DNA of 64,000 nt from Thauera sp. Its GTDB lineage: Bacteria > Pseudomonadota > Gammaproteobacteria > Burkholderiales > Rhodocyclaceae. Positions 44,616 to 53,934 of this stretch are shown piece by piece (position 1 is the stretch's first letter; each line of letters begins with the position of its first letter). Location of the stretch: contig JAFLDS010000001.1 in NCBI GenBank assembly GCA_017302295.1, forward strand, positions 1 to 64,000, written 5' to 3'. The notes beneath the pieces are model-generated. The model was given only the letters and a program-made list of their open reading frames with translations, ran no database searches and was not told where the DNA came from. The position numbers were made by a program, and so were the translations under genes.

Positions 44616-44885
44616 ATGTCGACCGTATTTCTTGCGCTGCAAACGAACGAAGAAACCCGCCCCATCATCGAGGCGATCCTTCAGGACAATCCCAGTGCCG
44701 TGGTGGACGAGCAGCCGGCGATGGTGAAGATCAATGCTGATGGCAGGCTCGTCGTGCGTCGCCAGACGATCGAGGAAATCACCGGCCGTGACTACGACCT
44801 GCAGGAACTGCAGGTGAATATGATCACGATGTCGGGCAACCTCGACCAGACCGACGACGAAATCACCCTTTTCTGGAAAGCCTGA
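44616..44885 (+). CDS. dmpM: Phenol hydroxylase effector/regulatory protein (P2), 89 aa
   Basis: A small cofactorless effector, MSTVFLALQTNEETRPIIEAIL, with the MmoB/DmpM fold. It binds the oxygenase and tunes substrate access. ATG 44616, with AAGGAG upstream, was chosen; a longer frame from 44460 lies inside dmpL and is a shadow. Confidence 0.93.
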   Translation: MSTVFLALQTNEETRPIIEAILQDNPSAVVDEQPAMVKINADGRLVVRRQTIEEITGRDYDLQELQVNMITMSGNLDQTDDEITLFWKA

Positions 44886-44904
44886 GCCCCAAGGAGACAA
44901 GAAC

Positions 44905-46458
44905 ATGGACATGACCGTTGCGAAGAAGAAGCTGGGCCTCAAGGAACGTTACGCGGTGATGACGCGGGGTCTGGACTGGACCCCGTCGTACCAGAAGATG
45001 GAGGACATCTATCCCTACATCGCTTACGAGGGCATCAAGATCCACGACTGGGACAAGTGGGAAGACCCGTTCCGCCTGACGATGGATGCGTACTGGAAGT
45101 ATCAGGCCGAAAAAGAGCGCAAGCTGTATTCGGTGCTCGACGCCTATACGCAGAACAACGGCCACCTCAACGTGACCGATGCGCGCTACCTGAACACCGT
45201 CAAGCTGTTCCTGAGCGGCATCAGCCCGCTGGAATACGTGGCGCACCGCGGTTTCGCCCATGCCGGCCGCCAGTTCCCCGGCCCCGGCCCGCGCGTTGCC
45301 TGCCTGATGCAGTCGCTCGACGAGATCCGCCATGCGCAGACGCAGGTGCATGCCGTGTCGAACTACAACAAGTACTACAACGGCATGCATGACTTCCATC
45401 ATGCGCACGACCGTGTGTGGTTCCTGTCGGTGCCGAAGTCCTTCTTCGACGATGCGATCACCGCCGGCCCGTTCGAGTTCATGGTCTCGATCGGCTTCTC
45501 GTTCGAGTACGTGCTGACCAACCTGCTGTTCGTGCCCTTCGTGTCGGGTGCGGCCTACAACGGCGACATGGCGGCGATGACGTTCGGCTTCTCGGCGCAG
45601 TCCGATGAAGCGCGTCACATGACGCTCGGCCTGGAAGTCATCAAGTTCATCCTCGAGCAGGATCCGGACAACGTGCCCATCGTCCAGCGCTGGATCGACA
45701 AGTGGACCTGGCGTGGTTATCGCGTGCTGACCCTGGTCGCGATGATGATGGATTACATGCTGCCCAAGCGCACGATGAGCTGGAAGGAGTCGTGGGAGAT
45801 CTACTTCGAGGAGAACGGCGGCGCGCTGTTCAAGGATCTGGCCCGCTACGGCATCAAGATGCCCAAGTGTGCCGAGCAGATCGCCCTCGAGAAGGACCAC
45901 CTGTCGCACCAGGCCTGGAGCACTTTCTACAACTACGCTGCCGCCGCCAACTTCCACACCTGGATGCCGGACGAGGACGAGATGGAGTGGCTGTCGTCGA
46001 AGTATCCGAACAGCTTCGACAAGCACTACCGTCCGCGTTACGAGTTCTGGCGCGAACAGGCGGCCAAGGGCAACCGTTTCTACAACAAGACGCTGCCGAT
46101 GTTGTGCCAGACCTGCCAGATCCCGATGATCTTCACCGAGCCGGGCGACGCGACCAAGACCTGCTACCGCGAAGTCGATTACAAGAACGAGAAGTATCAC
46201 TTCTGTTCCGACTACTGCAAGGAGATCTTCGAGCACGAGCCGGAGAAGTACGTCCAGGCCTGGCTGCCGGTGCACCAGATCTACCAGGGCAATTGCTTCC
46301 CTGAAGGTACCGACCCGACGGTGGAAGGCTTCGATCCGCTGGCCAAGGTGCTGGAGTACTACCACCTCGAGCACGGCCGCGACAACCTCGACTTCGACAT
46401 TTCCGAGGACAAGAAGAACTTCGCCGAGTGGCGCGGTCAGGCGACCAAGAACGTCTGA
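44905..46458 (+). CDS. dmpN: Phenol hydroxylase oxygenase alpha subunit (P3), 517 aa
   Basis: It holds the carboxylate-bridged diiron site: E110, the EIRH motif (140-143) and EARH (235-238). It hydroxylates phenol to catechol with O2. A C-terminal Cys-rich YHS-like part (CQTCQIPM and YHFCSDYCKEIF) is usual for DmpN. Length matches the family. Confidence 0.97.
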   Translation: MDMTVAKKKLGLKERYAVMTRGLDWTPSYQKMEDIYPYIAYEGIKIHDWDKWEDPFRLTMDAYWKYQAEKERKLYSVLDAYTQNNGHLNVTDARYLNTVKLFLSGISPLEYVAHRGFAHAGRQFPGPGPRVACLMQSLDEIRHAQTQVHAVSNYNKYYNGMHDFHHAHDRVWFLSVPKSFFDDAITAGPFEFMVSIGFSFEYVLTNLLFVPFVSGAAYNGDMAAMTFGFSAQSDEARHMTLGLEVIKFILEQDPDNVPIVQRWIDKWTWRGYRVLTLVAMMMDYMLPKRTMSWKESWEIYFEENGGALFKDLARYGIKMPKCAEQIALEKDHLSHQAWSTFYNYAAAANFHTWMPDEDEMEWLSSKYPNSFDKHYRPRYEFWREQAAKGNRFYNKTLPMLCQTCQIPMIFTEPGDATKTCYREVDYKNEKYHFCSDYCKEIFEHEPEKYVQAWLPVHQIYQGNCFPEGTDPTVEGFDPLAKVLEYYHLEHGRDNLDFDISEDKKNFAEWRGQATKNV

Positions 46459-46467
46459 TCCCGCAGA

Positions 46468-46491
46468 CCGCGGGTGTTGAGACACCCGCGG
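46468..46491. other. Stem-loop between dmpN and dmpO
   Basis: Perfect 10-bp stem, CCGCGGGTGT (46468-46477) and ACACCCGCGG (46482-46491), with a TGAG loop and no T-run. It could protect or process the mRNA between the alpha-subunit and P4 genes. Confidence 0.6.
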
Positions 46492-46519
46492 CTTTCACGA
46501 GTTAGCAAGGAGACAACAC

Positions 46520-46879
46520 ATGGCTGTTGCTGCTGTTTCAAAGTACGAATTCGCCCCCGCCGACACGCAGGACAAGTTCCACGGTGCCCAATTGCTGTAT
46601 ATCGGCTGGGAAGACCACCTGCTGTTCTGCTCGCCGTTCGCGTTTCCGTTCCCGGCGACGATGCGCTTCGGTGACATCATCGCGGGCGTGTTGCCGGGTG
46701 TGTTCGGCTATCACCCCGATTTTGCCCAGATCGACTGGGCGAAGGCCGAGTGGCTCAAGTCCGGCAAGCCGTTCCAGCCCGATTTCGACAAGTCGTTGGC
46801 TGACAACGGTCTCAAGCACAAGGACGTGATTCGATTCCGCACGCCGGGCCTGACCGGCATCAAGGGGTCGTGCAGCTGA
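46520..46879 (+). CDS. dmpO: Phenol hydroxylase P4 (gamma) subunit, 119 aa
   Basis: The gamma subunit of the oxygenase, recognised from LLYIGWEDHLLFCSPFAFPFPATMRFGDII. AAGGAG lies 12 bases before the ATG. It is followed by a terminator-like hairpin instead of directly by the reductase gene. Confidence 0.92.
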   Translation: MAVAAVSKYEFAPADTQDKFHGAQLLYIGWEDHLLFCSPFAFPFPATMRFGDIIAGVLPGVFGYHPDFAQIDWAKAEWLKSGKPFQPDFDKSLADNGLKHKDVIRFRTPGLTGIKGSCS

Positions 46880-46891
46880 GCGTCTGCATGG

Positions 46892-46925
46892 ACGGCGACC
46901 CGCGCAAGCTGGTCGCCGTTTTTTT
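46892..46925 (+). terminator. Terminator-like hairpin between dmpO and dmpP
   Basis: Stem ACGGCGACC (46892-46900) with GGTCGCCGT (46911-46919) followed by TTTTTTT (46919-46925) is a strong intrinsic terminator pattern inside the operon, 12 bases after the dmpO stop and 36 before dmpP. It would lower reductase expression by partial read-through. Confidence 0.7.
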
Positions 46926-46960
46926 CGCCCGACTGAGAACATAGAGTACGGACAAGAATC

Positions 46961-48016
46961 ATGAGTTATGAACTGACCATTGAACCGATCGGACAGACCA
47001 TCGAGGTCGAGGAAGATCAGACCATCCTCGACGCGGCCCTGCGCGCCGGCATCTGGCTACCGCACGCTTGCTGCCATGGCCTTTGCGCCACCTGCAAGGT
47101 GAGCGTGCTCGATGGTGAAGTCGATCACGGCGAGGCGTCGAGCTTTGCGCTGATGGACTTCGAGCGCGACGAAGGCAAGACCCTGGCCTGCTGTGCGCGA
47201 TTGCAGAGCGATGTCACGATCGAGGCCGAGATCGAAGAAGAGCCCGACGCGGAAAACATTCCCGTGCGCGACTTCCCTGGCACGGTGACGCGTATCGAGA
47301 ACCTGACGCCGACGATCAAGGGCATCTTCATCGAACTCGACGAGCCGATGCACTTCCAGGCCGGGCAATACGTCAACTTCGACATCGAGGGTGGCGCCTA
47401 CAATCGCGCGTTCTCGCTGGCGAACCCGCCCTCGACCGGGCGCACCGTCGAGTTGAACATTCGCGTCGTTCCCGGCGGCAAGGGCACGACCTGGGTGCAT
47501 GAGCACCAGAAGGTCGGCGACCGGGTGAAGCTGTCCGGTCCCTATGGCCGCTTCTTCGTCCGCAAGTCGGCGCCCGAAGCGCTGATCTTCATGGCGGGGG
47601 GCTCGGGCCTTTCCAGTCCGCGCTCGATGATCATCGATCTGCTGGAAGCTGGCGATACGCGCAAGATGACTTTGGTGTATGGGCAGCGCATCCGAGAGGA
47701 GCTCTACTACCACGACGATTTCCGGGCCCTTGCCGAGAAGTATCCGAACTTCACCTACGTGCCGGCGCTGTCCGACGAGCCTGCCGGCTCGGCCTGGGAC
47801 GGCTTCCGCGGCTATGTCCACGAGGCTGCCAAGGCGCATTTCGACAACGATTTCCGTAACCACAAGGCCTACCTGTGCGGGCCTCCGGTGATGATCGACG
47901 CCTGCATCACGACGCTGATGCAAGGGCGTCTGTTCGAGCGCGACATCTACATGGAAAAGTTCTTCTCGGCGGCGGATGCGCAGCAGGTGCGTAGTCCCTT
48001 GTTCAAGAAGGTTTGA
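46961..48016 (+). CDS. dmpP: Phenol hydroxylase reductase (P5), 351 aa
   Basis: An N-terminal plant-type ferredoxin domain with C37, C42, C45 and C77 binds 2Fe-2S. It is followed by an FAD domain (RAFSLANPPS) and an NAD(P)H domain (MAGGSGLSSPRSMI and AYLCGPPVMIDA). It passes electrons from NADH to the diiron subunit. Its ribosome site is weak and a terminator-like hairpin precedes it. Confidence 0.96.
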   Translation: MSYELTIEPIGQTIEVEEDQTILDAALRAGIWLPHACCHGLCATCKVSVLDGEVDHGEASSFALMDFERDEGKTLACCARLQSDVTIEAEIEEEPDAENIPVRDFPGTVTRIENLTPTIKGIFIELDEPMHFQAGQYVNFDIEGGAYNRAFSLANPPSTGRTVELNIRVVPGGKGTTWVHEHQKVGDRVKLSGPYGRFFVRKSAPEALIFMAGGSGLSSPRSMIIDLLEAGDTRKMTLVYGQRIREELYYHDDFRALAEKYPNFTYVPALSDEPAGSAWDGFRGYVHEAAKAHFDNDFRNHKAYLCGPPVMIDACITTLMQGRLFERDIYMEKFFSAADAQQVRSPLFKKV

Positions 48017-48033
48017 GCTAAATCAACAAATAT

Positions 48034-48041
48034 CGAGATTC
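48034..48041. promoter_or_regulatory. Possible GntR half-site before catechol dioxygenase
   Basis: TCGAGATT here matches one half of the palindrome at 49959-49976. It lies about 120 bases before dmpB, in a gap of 141 bases that may carry a promoter of its own. Confidence 0.35.
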
Positions 48042-48157
48042 CATCCGCGCCCCGTGATTGGAACGCTATGATTTTCATGGTTGGCTTTTTTTATCGGTAA
48101 CCCGCTCCGATCCGGTCTGATAAAGGCCGGACGGGCAACTTCCAGGAGGAGAAATTT

Positions 48158-49087
48158 ATGGCAATGACTGGCGTTCTGCGTCCCGGCCACATCTCGCTGC
48201 GCGTGCTGGACCTCGAAGAGGGCATCAACTTCTACAAGAACACGCTCGGCCTCATCGAGACCGGTCGTGACAACCAGGGGCGCGTCTACTTCAAGGCATG
48301 GGATGAGCGCGACCACAACAGCGTGCTCATCCGCGAAGCGGACGAAGCGGGCGTTGATTTCTTCGCCTTCAAGGTTGCCGACAAGGCAACGCTCGAGAAG
48401 CTGGATGGCGACCTGAAGGCTTTCGGCCTGACGACCGAGCGCATTCCCGCTGGCGAAATGCTTGAGACGGGCGAGCGTGTCCGCTTCAAGATCCCGTCGG
48501 GCCACTTCATCGAGCTGTACGCGGACAAGACCGATATTGGCAACGGCCAGCCCTACGTCAATCCGGATCCGTGGATTCCCGATGCCGAGCGCGGCATCGC
48601 CCCGATCCGCATGGACCACTGTCTGCTGTACGGTCCGGACATCGAGAAGGTCCAGGAGATCTTCGAGAAGGTGCTGGGTTTCTTCCTCGTCGAGCACGTC
48701 GTGATGGAAGACGGCAAGACCGATCTGGCGATCTGGCTGTCGTGCTCGATCAAGGCTCACGACATCGCCTTCGTGCGTCACGCGGAGCCGGGCAAGCTGC
48801 ACCACATCTCCTTCAAGCTCGATAGCTGGGAAAAGGTGCTGCGTGCCGCCGACATCATGTCGATGAACCGCATCTCGATCGACATCGGCCCGACGCGTCA
48901 CGGCATCACCCGTGGCACGACGATCTACGCCTTCGACCCGTCCGGCAACCGCTTCGAAACTTTCTGCGGCGGCTACGATGGCTATCCCGACTACAAGGCG
49001 ATCAAGTGGACCTGGGACCAGGTCGGTCCGGGGATCTTCTACCACGACCGCAAGCTCAACGAGCGCTTCCTGACCGTCGTGTCCTGA
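48158..49087 (+). CDS. dmpB: Catechol 2,3-dioxygenase, 309 aa
   Basis: An extradiol ring-cleaving enzyme that turns catechol into 2-hydroxymuconic semialdehyde. The Fe(II) ligands are H153 (MDHCLLY), H216 (LHHISF) and E267 (NRFETFCGGY), in the two-domain VOC fold. AGGAGG sits before the ATG. A terminator follows, so it ends the first phenol block. Confidence 0.97.
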   Translation: MAMTGVLRPGHISLRVLDLEEGINFYKNTLGLIETGRDNQGRVYFKAWDERDHNSVLIREADEAGVDFFAFKVADKATLEKLDGDLKAFGLTTERIPAGEMLETGERVRFKIPSGHFIELYADKTDIGNGQPYVNPDPWIPDAERGIAPIRMDHCLLYGPDIEKVQEIFEKVLGFFLVEHVVMEDGKTDLAIWLSCSIKAHDIAFVRHAEPGKLHHISFKLDSWEKVLRAADIMSMNRISIDIGPTRHGITRGTTIYAFDPSGNRFETFCGGYDGYPDYKAIKWTWDQVGPGIFYHDRKLNERFLTVVS

Positions 49088-49111
49088 TCGAGCGACTGCC
49101 CAGGCAGAACG

Positions 49112-49139
49112 AAAGGCGGCCCTCACGGGCCGCCTTTTT
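49112..49139. terminator. Bidirectional terminator after dmpB
   Basis: Stem AAAGGCGGCCC (49112-49122) with GGGCCGCCTTT (49127-49137) and a TCAC loop, followed by TTT on the plus strand and TTTCG on the minus. It lies between dmpB and the convergent GntR gene. Confidence 0.85.
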
Positions 49140-49160
49140 ACTTCCTGGAGTCTGACGCTG

Positions 49161-49892
49161 TCAGCGGCTCGGGCCGCCGTTGGAAAAGAACTCCAGCGGC
49201 AGGCGCTTGACTGCGTCCAGCGTGCGCAGGATGTGCTCCGAGAGAATCGAGCAGGCCCTTACGGCATTACGCGAGAGCGTAGCGTCGAACAGGGCGTGGT
49301 GCTCGGCGTGGATGTCGCGCGTGATCGGCTGGCGAAACAGGCTGAGGCGCCGGTAGCGCTCCGATTGCTGATAGAGGATGTTTTGAAAGTGGCGGATCCA
49401 GCGCGACTGGCTGGCGGAAGTCAGGGCTTCATGGAACGCGCGGTTGCAGCGTTCCCAGTCTTCCGTTGTCGCGCTGTCGTTGTCGGTGAGCTTCTGTTCG
49501 GCCCGGGTGAGGCGATGGAACGACGCCACGAGATCGGCCTCCCACGCATCGTCGCCGCGCGCGATCGACTGCCGTAACGCCTCGGTTTCAAGCAGGACGC
49601 GGGTGTGGCTGATGTCTTCGCAGTCGGCTATCGAGATCGGTGCGACGCGAAATCCCCGCTGGCCCTGTGCGACCACCAGTGCATCGGTAACCAGCAGCAG
49701 CAGGGCTTCGCGCAGCGTACCGGCGCCCACTTCGTACTGGTCCTTCAGGTGCTCGACCCGAAGCTTTTCCCCCGGGGGGTGGAGGCCCTCGATGATGTCG
49801 CGGCGCAGCCGAAAGTACGCCGCCTCGACCAGGGTCTTGGGCTCCTCGATGCTTGCGGCTTCATCCGCTCGGACGGTTCGACTGTCACGCAT
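49161..49892 (-). CDS. GntR-family (FCD/FadR-type) regulator, 243 aa
   Basis: An N-terminal winged helix (AYFRLRRDIIEGLHPPGEKLRVEHLKDQYEVGAGTLREAL) and a C-terminal FCD domain with metal-binding His/Asp (TRVLLETEALRQSIARGD and later HHALFDATL). It resembles AphS, the GntR repressor of phenol genes in Comamonas testosteroni, and sits at the same kind of position. It is divergent from the downstream meta-pathway genes and probably binds the palindrome at 49959-49976. Confidence 0.88.
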   Translation of the reverse strand: MRDSRTVRADEAASIEEPKTLVEAAYFRLRRDIIEGLHPPGEKLRVEHLKDQYEVGAGTLREALLLLVTDALVVAQGQRGFRVAPISIADCEDISHTRVLLETEALRQSIARGDDAWEADLVASFHRLTRAEQKLTDNDSATTEDWERCNRAFHEALTSASQSRWIRHFQNILYQQSERYRRLSLFRQPITRDIHAEHHALFDATLSRNAVRACSILSEHILRTLDAVKRLPLEFFSNGGPSR

Positions 49893-49958
49893 GGACGTTG
49901 TGTGGAAAGAATGGTTCCAGATTCCATTTTAACCGAACGTGAAGAGTCAGGGTTCTAT

Positions 49959-49976
49959 AATAATCTCGAGATTATT
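49959..49976. promoter_or_regulatory. Perfect 18-bp palindrome, likely GntR operator
   Basis: AATAATCTCGAGATTATT is its own reverse complement. It lies 67 bases from the GntR start and just before a -35-like TTGACT (49979-49984) for the plus-strand genes. AT-rich palindromes of this size suit FadR/FCD GntR regulators. Confidence 0.7.
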
Positions 49977-50064
49977 TATTGACTTCGATAATGTTGGGTA
50001 CTATCTTGCTTCGGTTAAGATTTTGCGTTCTTGCGTTGACTTAATTCGTATCGAGGAGAAGACG

Positions 50065-50502
50065 ATGAAGCTTGCAGTGCCGCAGTCCACCGTGTCCTGG
50101 GAGGCGGGCCATGCCGCCGTGCAAGCCGCGGTGCGTCACGCCGAGTCACTTGGGGTTCTCATCAATGTCGCAGTGACCGATGTTGGCGGTAACCTTATTT
50201 CTTTTCTGCGCATGCCTGGTGCCTTCCCCCAGTCAATCGATATTGCCATCGACAAGGCCTACACCTCGGGCGGCTTCGGTTTTCCGACGAAGCAATGGAT
50301 GTCGATCTTCGGTGACAACGAAGGCATGAAGTTCGGTTTTTCGGCGCGTCCGCGGCTGGTGGTGTTCGGCGGCGGGCTCCCGATCCGGGTAAACGGCGAA
50401 CTGATCGGCGGTATCGGCGTGTCCGGTGCCTCGGAAGAACAGGATGCGGAGTGCGCGCGCGCGGCCCTGATTGCGATCGGTGCCGACAACGTCGAACCTT
50501 GA
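50065..50502 (+). CDS. GlcG/HbpS-type heme-binding-domain protein, 145 aa
   Basis: The HbpS/GlcG fold is clear from LGVLINVAVTDVGGNLISFLRMPGAF and GGLPIRVNGELIGGIGVSGASEEQDAECARAAL. ATG 50065 begins the domain with GAGGAGAAG upstream. Proteins of this family are often found in aromatic-degradation operons (as AphX-like genes), but their role there is not known. It is first in the second, GntR-controlled block. Confidence 0.85.
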   Translation: MKLAVPQSTVSWEAGHAAVQAAVRHAESLGVLINVAVTDVGGNLISFLRMPGAFPQSIDIAIDKAYTSGGFGFPTKQWMSIFGDNEGMKFGFSARPRLVVFGGGLPIRVNGELIGGIGVSGASEEQDAECARAALIAIGADNVEP

Positions 50503-50519
50503 ATTGAGGAAGGTCGCGG

Positions 50520-51374
50520 ATGAGTACGTCCAGCCCTGAGATTGGTCGCAGCATCGTTGCAGCGGGAATCCGCACCAACTATCACGACGTCGGTGAGGGT
50601 TTCCCGGTTCTGATGATTCACGGTTCCGGGCCGGGCGTCTCAGCCTGGGCGAACTGGCGCCTGGTGATGCCTGAACTCGCCAAGCGCTCGCGCGTGATCG
50701 CGCCCGACATGGTGGGGTTCGGTTTCACCGACCGCCCCGCGGGGCAGAAGTACGACATGGATGTGTGGGTCGAGCAGGCCGTGGGATTGCTCGATGCGCT
50801 CGACATCGAGCGGGCGGATCTCGTCGGCAACTCCTTCGGTGGAGCGCTCGCCCTGGCGCTCACGATCCGTCATCCGCAGCGGGTTCGCCGCCTGGTGTTG
50901 ATGGGGAGCGTCGGCGTACCGTTCGAGATCACGCCGGGACTGGATGCGGTGTGGGGATACCAGCCCTCGTTCGAGAACATGCGCCGCATCATGGACTACT
51001 TTGCGTGGGACCGTTCCCTCGTGAATGACGAACTGGCCCAGCTTCGATTCGAGGCGAGCATCCGGCCCGGGTTCCAGGAGTCCTTCTCGGCCATGTTCCC
51101 GGCGCCGCGCCAGCGCTGGGTCGACGCGATGACCAGTAATGAGGCTGACATCCGCGCGATTGCGCACGAGACGCTGGTGATCCACGGTCGTGACGACCAG
51201 GTGATCCCGCTGGCGACCTCGTTGGCGCTATCCACGCTGATTTCGCGTTCGCAACTGCACGTGTACGGGCGTTGCGGGCACTGGACCCAGATCGAACACT
51301 CGGCGCGCTTTGCCCGTCTGGTCGGCGATTTCCTCGCCGAGGCGCAGACCGACGAGCCGCGACCGCTGAGCTGA
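50520..51374 (+). CDS. dmpD: 2-Hydroxymuconic semialdehyde hydrolase, 284 aa
   Basis: An alpha/beta hydrolase with VLMIHGSGPGVSAW (oxyanion), nucleophile elbow VGNSFGGALA, an acid in IHGRDDQVIPL and the His in GRCGHWTQIEH. It cleaves the meta-cleavage product to 2-hydroxypenta-2,4-dienoate plus formate. It is the only meta-cleavage-product processing branch seen here, since no dehydrogenase is present. Confidence 0.93.
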   Translation: MSTSSPEIGRSIVAAGIRTNYHDVGEGFPVLMIHGSGPGVSAWANWRLVMPELAKRSRVIAPDMVGFGFTDRPAGQKYDMDVWVEQAVGLLDALDIERADLVGNSFGGALALALTIRHPQRVRRLVLMGSVGVPFEITPGLDAVWGYQPSFENMRRIMDYFAWDRSLVNDELAQLRFEASIRPGFQESFSAMFPAPRQRWVDAMTSNEADIRAIAHETLVIHGRDDQVIPLATSLALSTLISRSQLHVYGRCGHWTQIEHSARFARLVGDFLAEAQTDEPRPLS

Positions 51375-51528
51375 TTGCAGGTGCGCGGCGGGGCATCCCT
51401 CTCCCTCTCCCTTGCCCCGCCGCGTGCCCTGCATTCCTGGACGAGTCGGCGTCGCGCTGCCGGTCGATGGTTGTGCGCGCCGCAAGCGGTATTGATTTAA
51501 CCAAGCTGTCTCACAGAGAACGAAAGCG

Positions 51529-52455
51529 ATGAGCAAGAAGATCAAGTGTGCGCTGATCGGTCCCGGCAACATCGGTACCGACCTGCTCTACAAACTGAAG
51601 CGCAGCCCCGTGCTGGAGCCGGTGTGGATGGTCGGTATCGACGCCACCTCGGAAGGCCTCGCACGGGCGCGTGAAATGGGTCTGAAGACGACGGCCGACG
51701 GCGTCGACGGTCTGTTGCCGCACGTCAAGGAAGACGGCGTCCAGATCGCCTTCGATGCCACCAGCGCCTACGTCCACGCCGAGAACAGCCGCAGGCTCAA
51801 CGAACTGGGCGTGCTGATGATCGACCTGACGCCGGCAGCCGTCGGCCCGTACTGCGTGCCGCCGGTCAACCTGGTCGAGCACGTCGGCAAAGGCGAGATG
51901 AACGTGAACATGGTCACCTGCGGTGGCCAGGCCACGATCCCGATGGTGGCTGCGGTGTCTCGTGTGCAGCCGGTGAAGTACGGCGAAATCATTGCCACCG
52001 TGTCGAGCAAGTCGGCCGGCCCCGGCACACGCAAGAACATCGACGAGTTCACCCGCACTACCGCGGGCGCGGTCGAGCGCGTCGGCGGCGCGAAGCAGGG
52101 CAAGGCGATCATCATCCTGAATCCGGCCGAGCCGCCGCTGATCATGCGCGACACGGTTCACTGCCTGACCGAAGGCGAGCCCGATCAAGCGAAGATCACC
52201 GAGTCGATCCACGCCATGATCAAGGAAGTGCAGAAGTACGTGCCCGGCTACAAGCTCGTCAACGGCCCGGTGTTCGACGGTAACCGCGTCTCCGTCTACC
52301 TCGAGGTGGAAGGCCTGGGCGACTACCTGCCCAAGTACGCCGGCAACCTCGACATCATGACGGCGGCGGCGGCGCGCACCGCCGAGATGTTTGCCGAAGA
52401 GATCATCGCCGGCAAGCTCACCCTCGAACCCAACCGCGCCGTCATGGCAGCCTGA
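51529..52455 (+). CDS. dmpF: Acetaldehyde dehydrogenase (acylating), 308 aa
   Basis: GPGNIGTDL is the NAD site and C131 in [13 protein letters not shown] is the catalytic thiol. It makes acetyl-CoA from acetaldehyde channelled from the aldolase DmpG, its obligate partner, encoded right after. Confidence 0.96.
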   Translation: MSKKIKCALIGPGNIGTDLLYKLKRSPVLEPVWMVGIDATSEGLARAREMGLKTTADGVDGLLPHVKEDGVQIAFDATSAYVHAENSRRLNELGVLMIDLTPAAVGPYCVPPVNLVEHVGKGEMNVNMVTCGGQATIPMVAAVSRVQPVKYGEIIATVSSKSAGPGTRKNIDEFTRTTAGAVERVGGAKQGKAIIILNPAEPPLIMRDTVHCLTEGEPDQAKITESIHAMIKEVQKYVPGYKLVNGPVFDGNRVSVYLEVEGLGDYLPKYAGNLDIMTAAAARTAEMFAEEIIAGKLTLEPNRAVMAA

Positions 52456-52466
52456 AGGAGATGACG

Positions 52467-53498
52467 ATGGATCTTCACGGCAAGAAAGTTACCCTGCACG
52501 ATATGACCCTGCGCGACGGGATGCACCCGAAGCGCCACCTGATGACGCTCGAGCAGATGAAGAGCATCGCCGTCGGCCTCGACGAGGCGGGCGTTCCGCT
52601 GATCGAAGTCACCCACGGTGACGGCCTCGGCGGCAGCTCGGTCAACTATGGCTTCCCGGCGCACACCGACGAGGAGTACCTGGGTACGGTGATCCCGCTG
52701 ATGAAGCGGGCCAAGGTGTCGGCACTGCTGCTGCCCGGCATCGGCACGGTAGACCACCTGAAGATGGCCCATGAGCTCGGCGTGAGCACGATTCGCGTTG
52801 CGACCCACTGCACCGAGGCGGACGTCTCCGAGCAGCATATCGGCTACGCGCGCAAGCTCGGCATGGATACCGTTGGCTTCCTGATGATGAGCCACATGAA
52901 CAGCGTCGACGGCCTGATCGGCCAAGCGAAGCTGATGGAAGGCTACGGCGCCAACTGCATCTACGTCACCGACTCGGCCGGCTACATGCTGCCCGATGAG
53001 GTCAAGACCAAGCTGGGTGCGGTGCGTCAGGCACTGAAGCCGGAAACCGAACTCGGTTTCCATGGCCACCACAACCTTGCCATGGGCGTGGCGAATTCGA
53101 TCGCGGCGATCGAGGCCGGTGCGAACCGTGTCGACGCGGCCGCTGCAGGTCTGGGTGCCGGTGCGGGCAACACGCCGATGGAAGTTCTCGTGGCGGTGTG
53201 CCAGCGCATGGGCATCGACACCGGCGTTGACGTGTTCAAGATTCAGGATGTGGCCGAAGACCTCGTCGTTCCGATCATGGACTTCCCGATCCGTTGCGAC
53301 CGCGACGCGCTGACGCTGGGCTACGCGGGCGTTTACGGCTCCTTCCTGCTGTTCGCCAAGCGCGCCGAGAAGAAGTACGGCGTTCCGGCGCGCGAGATCC
53401 TCGTCGAGATGGGTCGTCGCGGCATGGTCGGCGGTCAGGAAGACATGATCGAGGATACGGCAATCACCCTGGCCAAGGCGCGTCAGCAGGCTGCCTGA
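52467..53498 (+). CDS. dmpG: 4-Hydroxy-2-oxovalerate aldolase, 343 aa
   Basis: [14 protein letters not shown] carries the metal-binding Asp (D17) and R16, and [11 protein letters not shown] carries the later metal His pair. It cleaves 4-hydroxy-2-oxovalerate to pyruvate and acetaldehyde. ATG 52467 has AAGGAG at 6 bases; an ATG at 52461 directly abuts the ribosome site and is less likely. Confidence 0.96.
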   Translation: MDLHGKKVTLHDMTLRDGMHPKRHLMTLEQMKSIAVGLDEAGVPLIEVTHGDGLGGSSVNYGFPAHTDEEYLGTVIPLMKRAKVSALLLPGIGTVDHLKMAHELGVSTIRVATHCTEADVSEQHIGYARKLGMDTVGFLMMSHMNSVDGLIGQAKLMEGYGANCIYVTDSAGYMLPDEVKTKLGAVRQALKPETELGFHGHHNLAMGVANSIAAIEAGANRVDAAAAGLGAGAGNTPMEVLVAVCQRMGIDTGVDVFKIQDVAEDLVVPIMDFPIRCDRDALTLGYAGVYGSFLLFAKRAEKKYGVPAREILVEMGRRGMVGGQEDMIEDTAITLAKARQQAA

Positions 53499-53571
53499 GT
53501 TCCTGGGTTTGTCGCGTGCGGCGGATGGCATGATGGCCTGAAGCCGCTTCATGAAACGGGGAGGGATCGTT

Positions 53572-53763
53572 ATGCCATTGGCTGAAATCACCATGATCGA
53601 AGGACGCACCGAAGACCAGAAGCGTGCCGTGATCGAAAAGGTCACGCAGGCACTGGTCGAAGCAGTGGGTGCTCCGATCCAGACGGTTCGCGTCGTCATC
53701 CGCGAGGTGCCCAAGACGAACTGGGGTATCGGAGGCGTGTCGGCAAAAGACCTCGGACGCTGA
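53572..53763 (+). CDS. dmpI: 4-Oxalocrotonate tautomerase family protein, 63 aa
   Basis: After Met removal the catalytic Pro1 is followed by Arg11, Arg39 and Trp50, the active-site set of 4-oxalocrotonate tautomerase. Length is typical. In the classical path it works after the dehydrogenase DmpC and before the decarboxylase DmpH, neither of which is in this window. GAGGGA precedes the ATG. Confidence 0.92.
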   Translation: MPLAEITMIEGRTEDQKRAVIEKVTQALVEAVGAPIQTVRVVIREVPKTNWGIGGVSAKDLGR

Positions 53764-53934
53764 TTGCAGGGCGTTGTCGTGCGTGTGATGACGAGGCGGG
53801 CGTAAAGCCTGGGGGGCGATGCCCGCACTCGTCGGAATGTTCGGCCGGAAGCGTACGCGACCGGCCGAATTCGTTTGTGGAATGCAGTGTTCCCGGCAAG
53901 CCGTTGCAGGCGCGGGTGGAACGAAGGTGAGCAA

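Noticed and set aside
44863-46485. 540-aa minus-strand frame
   Set aside because: Antisense shadow of dmpN; no domain.
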